The notes under the pieces are model-generated. The model did not search any database and was not told where the DNA came from. It saw only the letters and a program-made list of their open reading frames with translations. DNA of 64,000 nt from Arthrobacter bambusae. Lineage in GTDB: Bacteria > Actinomycetota > Actinomycetes > Actinomycetales > Micrococcaceae. How positions within the stretch are numbered: the first letter of the stretch is position 1; each line of letters opens with the position of its first letter. Shown here piece after piece: positions 62,611 through 64,000 of the stretch. The DNA lies in contig NZ_JAHHZS010000010.1 in assembly GCF_022606295.1 (NCBI RefSeq), positions 1-64,000 on the forward strand. Direction: 5' to 3'. The position numbers were made by a program, and so were the translations under genes.

Positions 62611-63118
62611 AGCCTTGGCATTCGGAGGACCGGGAGGGCGTCGGCAATAGGCCGATGACTTTTGGCTCTGGCAGGGGCCCATCATCAGGCCCAGTCTTGG
62701 AGCATGACCTACCTTGTTGCCTACGCAAGTGCCCTGGGGTCCACCCGGGAAGTAGCTCAACGTGTTGCTTCACGCATGGAGTGATTGTGTCAAGTATTCT
62801 TGGCCCCGGTAGGACGGGTATTTCTGGCCCCACCCCGCGGACTGCGTTTGTCCCGCCTCCATGGCTGTCCCTCGCGAATCTGATGAATCGACCGGCCGAC
62901 AATCGGTCCGAGATTTCCGTTGACTTCCGTTGCTGCCACTTGCAGAATCAGAGCACGTCTTTGTGCCCTCCCGAATAGTCGCTTGGACTTGAGGTTTTGG
63001 GAGCGGCCTTCGATGTGACCGATTTCCGTTTGGGGGCTGGATTTCGAAGCACATCACGCCTTCTTGCGTTGGTTGGTCTTTTGACGAATGGTCAAGATCA
63101 GACTGGGGAAGGATTGTT
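62611..63118. other. 508-base non-coding interval
   Basis: No supported gene. It contains a GGGCC-N8-GGCCC palindrome at about 62685-62702 with the wrong spacing for the DosR-like box, three short TTTCCGTT repeats near 62910-63030, and the TTGAC/GTCAA inverted repeat listed separately. Confidence 0.5.
63081..63095. promoter_or_regulatory. Inverted repeat upstream of the secreted-protein gene
   Basis: TTGAC-GAATG-GTCAA, perfect 5-base arms, 24 bases upstream of the GTG start. It could be an operator; the first arm (TTGACG) also resembles a -35 element, but then the start codon would be very close to the transcript start. Confidence 0.35.
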
Positions 63119-63787
63119 GTGAATAAGGTCTCTCAACGAGCAAGAATCATGTCATTATCAATGGCGGTCGGCCTTGTTTTCAGTGCATTGTTGGGCATTG
63201 GAGGTGCAAACGCGGCCCCCACGACGGCTGATCCGGGGAGCTACATGCCTGCTCCTCCACTTCCGATTGAAGCGTCGTCACCGAAAGTCAAGGCAGATTT
63301 CGACGCTCACCTGGCCAAAGTGAAGGAAGAAATTCGTGTCAACGGCGGCAAGATCGTTGGCGAACAAAAAGTCGCCTACGAACCAGCCCCGGCGAAGGCT
63401 GCAGGTAAGAAGGCTGGGTCGGTGACACCCATGGCTTTTCCCAGCGGGTGCGGCCTTTACGTGATCACTTACTTCGATTACCACTCGAACACTTACAGCA
63501 GCGCTGTGCACTCAGCGCTCACCTCGTGCACTTACAGTGTCTACTACATCGGGATGGATTCCATCCTGAACAAGTACGACACATATTGGGGTTGGTGGGA
63601 CCAAGTCGGCGAGGGCAGCAACGCAGCCTATTACGTCAGTTCCTTGACGTCGGCTGCTACCTTCACGTGCACAACCGGAAACAACAGCGGTTTCTCGGGA
63701 AGCACTACCGGTGAGTTGTACTCCGGGGGTACGAGGTACACGGCTGCCGCGTACGACGGTACGTATTTCTGGGCCTGCGGCAACTAA
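63119..63787 (+). CDS. Secreted protein of unknown function
   Basis: 222 residues from a GTG with GGAAGGA five bases upstream. Signal peptide: basic start, hydrophobic MSLSMAVGLVFSALLGIGG and cleavage after ANA. The mature part has a charged helix (VKADFDAHLAKVKEEIRVNG), a basic Ala/Lys linker and a Tyr/Ser/Thr-rich C-terminal domain with four Cys (GCGLY, TSCTY, FTCTT, WACGN) that may form two disulfides. No family recognised. Base composition is less GC-rich than that of neighbours. Confidence 0.75.
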   Translation: MNKVSQRARIMSLSMAVGLVFSALLGIGGANAAPTTADPGSYMPAPPLPIEASSPKVKADFDAHLAKVKEEIRVNGGKIVGEQKVAYEPAPAKAAGKKAGSVTPMAFPSGCGLYVITYFDYHSNTYSSAVHSALTSCTYSVYYIGMDSILNKYDTYWGWWDQVGEGSNAAYYVSSLTSAATFTCTTGNNSGFSGSTTGELYSGGTRYTAAAYDGTYFWACGN

Positions 63788-64000
63788 GTTCCAGAGCCGG
63801 GGGCCGGGTTCTTTGCGGACCCGCCTCCGGCTTCCGGCATCTGAATAACCCTGTCATAGGTTTTGCAGAGAAATGGCTCGGCGGCGTGGATCCGGTCGGC
63901 CGCAATTTGAAACATGTCAATGTAATGCCCGCCCGGAACTTGAACCCTAGGGAGTCTTCCTGGTTCAACGATCCAGAATGCACCAGGGAATGCTGCCAGG
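63784..64000 (-). CDS. 3' end of an unidentified minus-strand gene
   Basis: One minus-strand frame stays open from the right window edge to a TAG at 63784-63786 (about 71 residues), reading LAAFPGAFWIVEPGRLPRVQ, VPGGHYIDMFQIAADRIHAA, EPFLCKTYDRVIQ and a Gly/Pro/Ala-rich end. The composition is protein-like and the stop abuts the convergent secreted gene (4-base overlap). Start and family lie outside the window. A GC-rich hairpin at about 63795-63834 falls inside it. Confidence 0.5.
   Translation of the reverse strand, partial: LAAFPGAFWIVEPGRLPRVQVPGGHYIDMFQIAADRIHAAEPFLCKTYDRVIQMPEAGGGSAKNPAPGSGT

Noticed and set aside
62685..62702. GGGCC-N8-GGCCC palindrome as an eighth DosR-like box
   Set aside because: The spacer is eight bases instead of four, so it would not place the half sites correctly.
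63795..63834. GC-rich hairpin after the secreted gene as a terminator
   Set aside because: It has no T-run and lies within a plausible convergent coding end, so it is not listed separately.

Overview
The window is high-GC DNA with short intergenic gaps, many ATGA/GTGA start-stop overlaps and frequent GTG starts. Protein content (actinobacterial DUF805, GbsR and SHOCT proteins, a DosR-type regulator, many universal stress proteins) points to an actinobacterium, most likely a Micrococcaceae (Arthrobacter-like) member. The genus is inferred from gene style, not from a marker gene. No rRNA, tRNA, insertion sequence, CRISPR array or phage gene was seen.

Layout. 0-6 kb: the 5' part of glgX running off the left edge, a Ser/Thr kinase with a coupled small protein, a MarR regulator, a SOUL haem-binding protein, a DksA-like zinc protein and an LLM flavin oxidoreductase. 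5.9-6.7 kb: a degraded stretch. 6.7-12.4 kb: a LysR/YeiH pair, a SulP permease, a tandem universal stress protein and a DUF805 membrane protein. 12.4-15.5 kb: a GbsR-permease-ATPase ABC exporter operon. 15.7-22.9 kb: a tightly coupled redox operon made of a small secreted protein, ApbE, a ferric-reductase-like haem membrane protein, a NuoF-like protein, a ferredoxin, a response regulator and sensor kinase, a membrane ferredoxin-NADP-reductase-type enzyme and an FMN-binding protein. Opposite it (22.9-24.7 kb) lies a cytochrome b6-like operon that includes a 55-residue membrane protein.

24.8-36 kb and 54.7-62.6 kb form a hypoxia/dormancy-type island: universal stress proteins, three pyridoxamine-oxidase-fold proteins, phosphoketolase, acetate kinase, a Mg-type P-ATPase, PEP synthase, a BON-domain protein, a HAD/GH65 fusion and a DosR-like response regulator. 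Seven palindromes of the form GGGnC-N4-nnCCC lie in promoter positions of these genes and of the DUF805 gene. Between the two halves are an APC permease/PadR pair, a TetR/DJ-1 pair, a persulfide-handling cluster (CstR-like repressor, DUF302, three small rhodanese proteins, TauE, thioredoxin, ETHE1-like hydrolase-rhodanese, MFS), a decayed SDR gene, and a nine-subunit V/A-type ATPase operon (47.1-54.8 kb) ending in an overlapping universal stress gene.

How it may work together (inference): when respiration slows, phosphoketolase and acetate kinase make ATP by substrate-level phosphorylation, the V/A-ATPase couples ATP to an ion gradient, the flavin/haem modules give alternative electron outlets, and the DosR-like regulator coordinates much of this. 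The matching sensor kinase is not in the window. The right edge carries a secreted protein of unknown function and the 3' end of an unidentified minus-strand gene.
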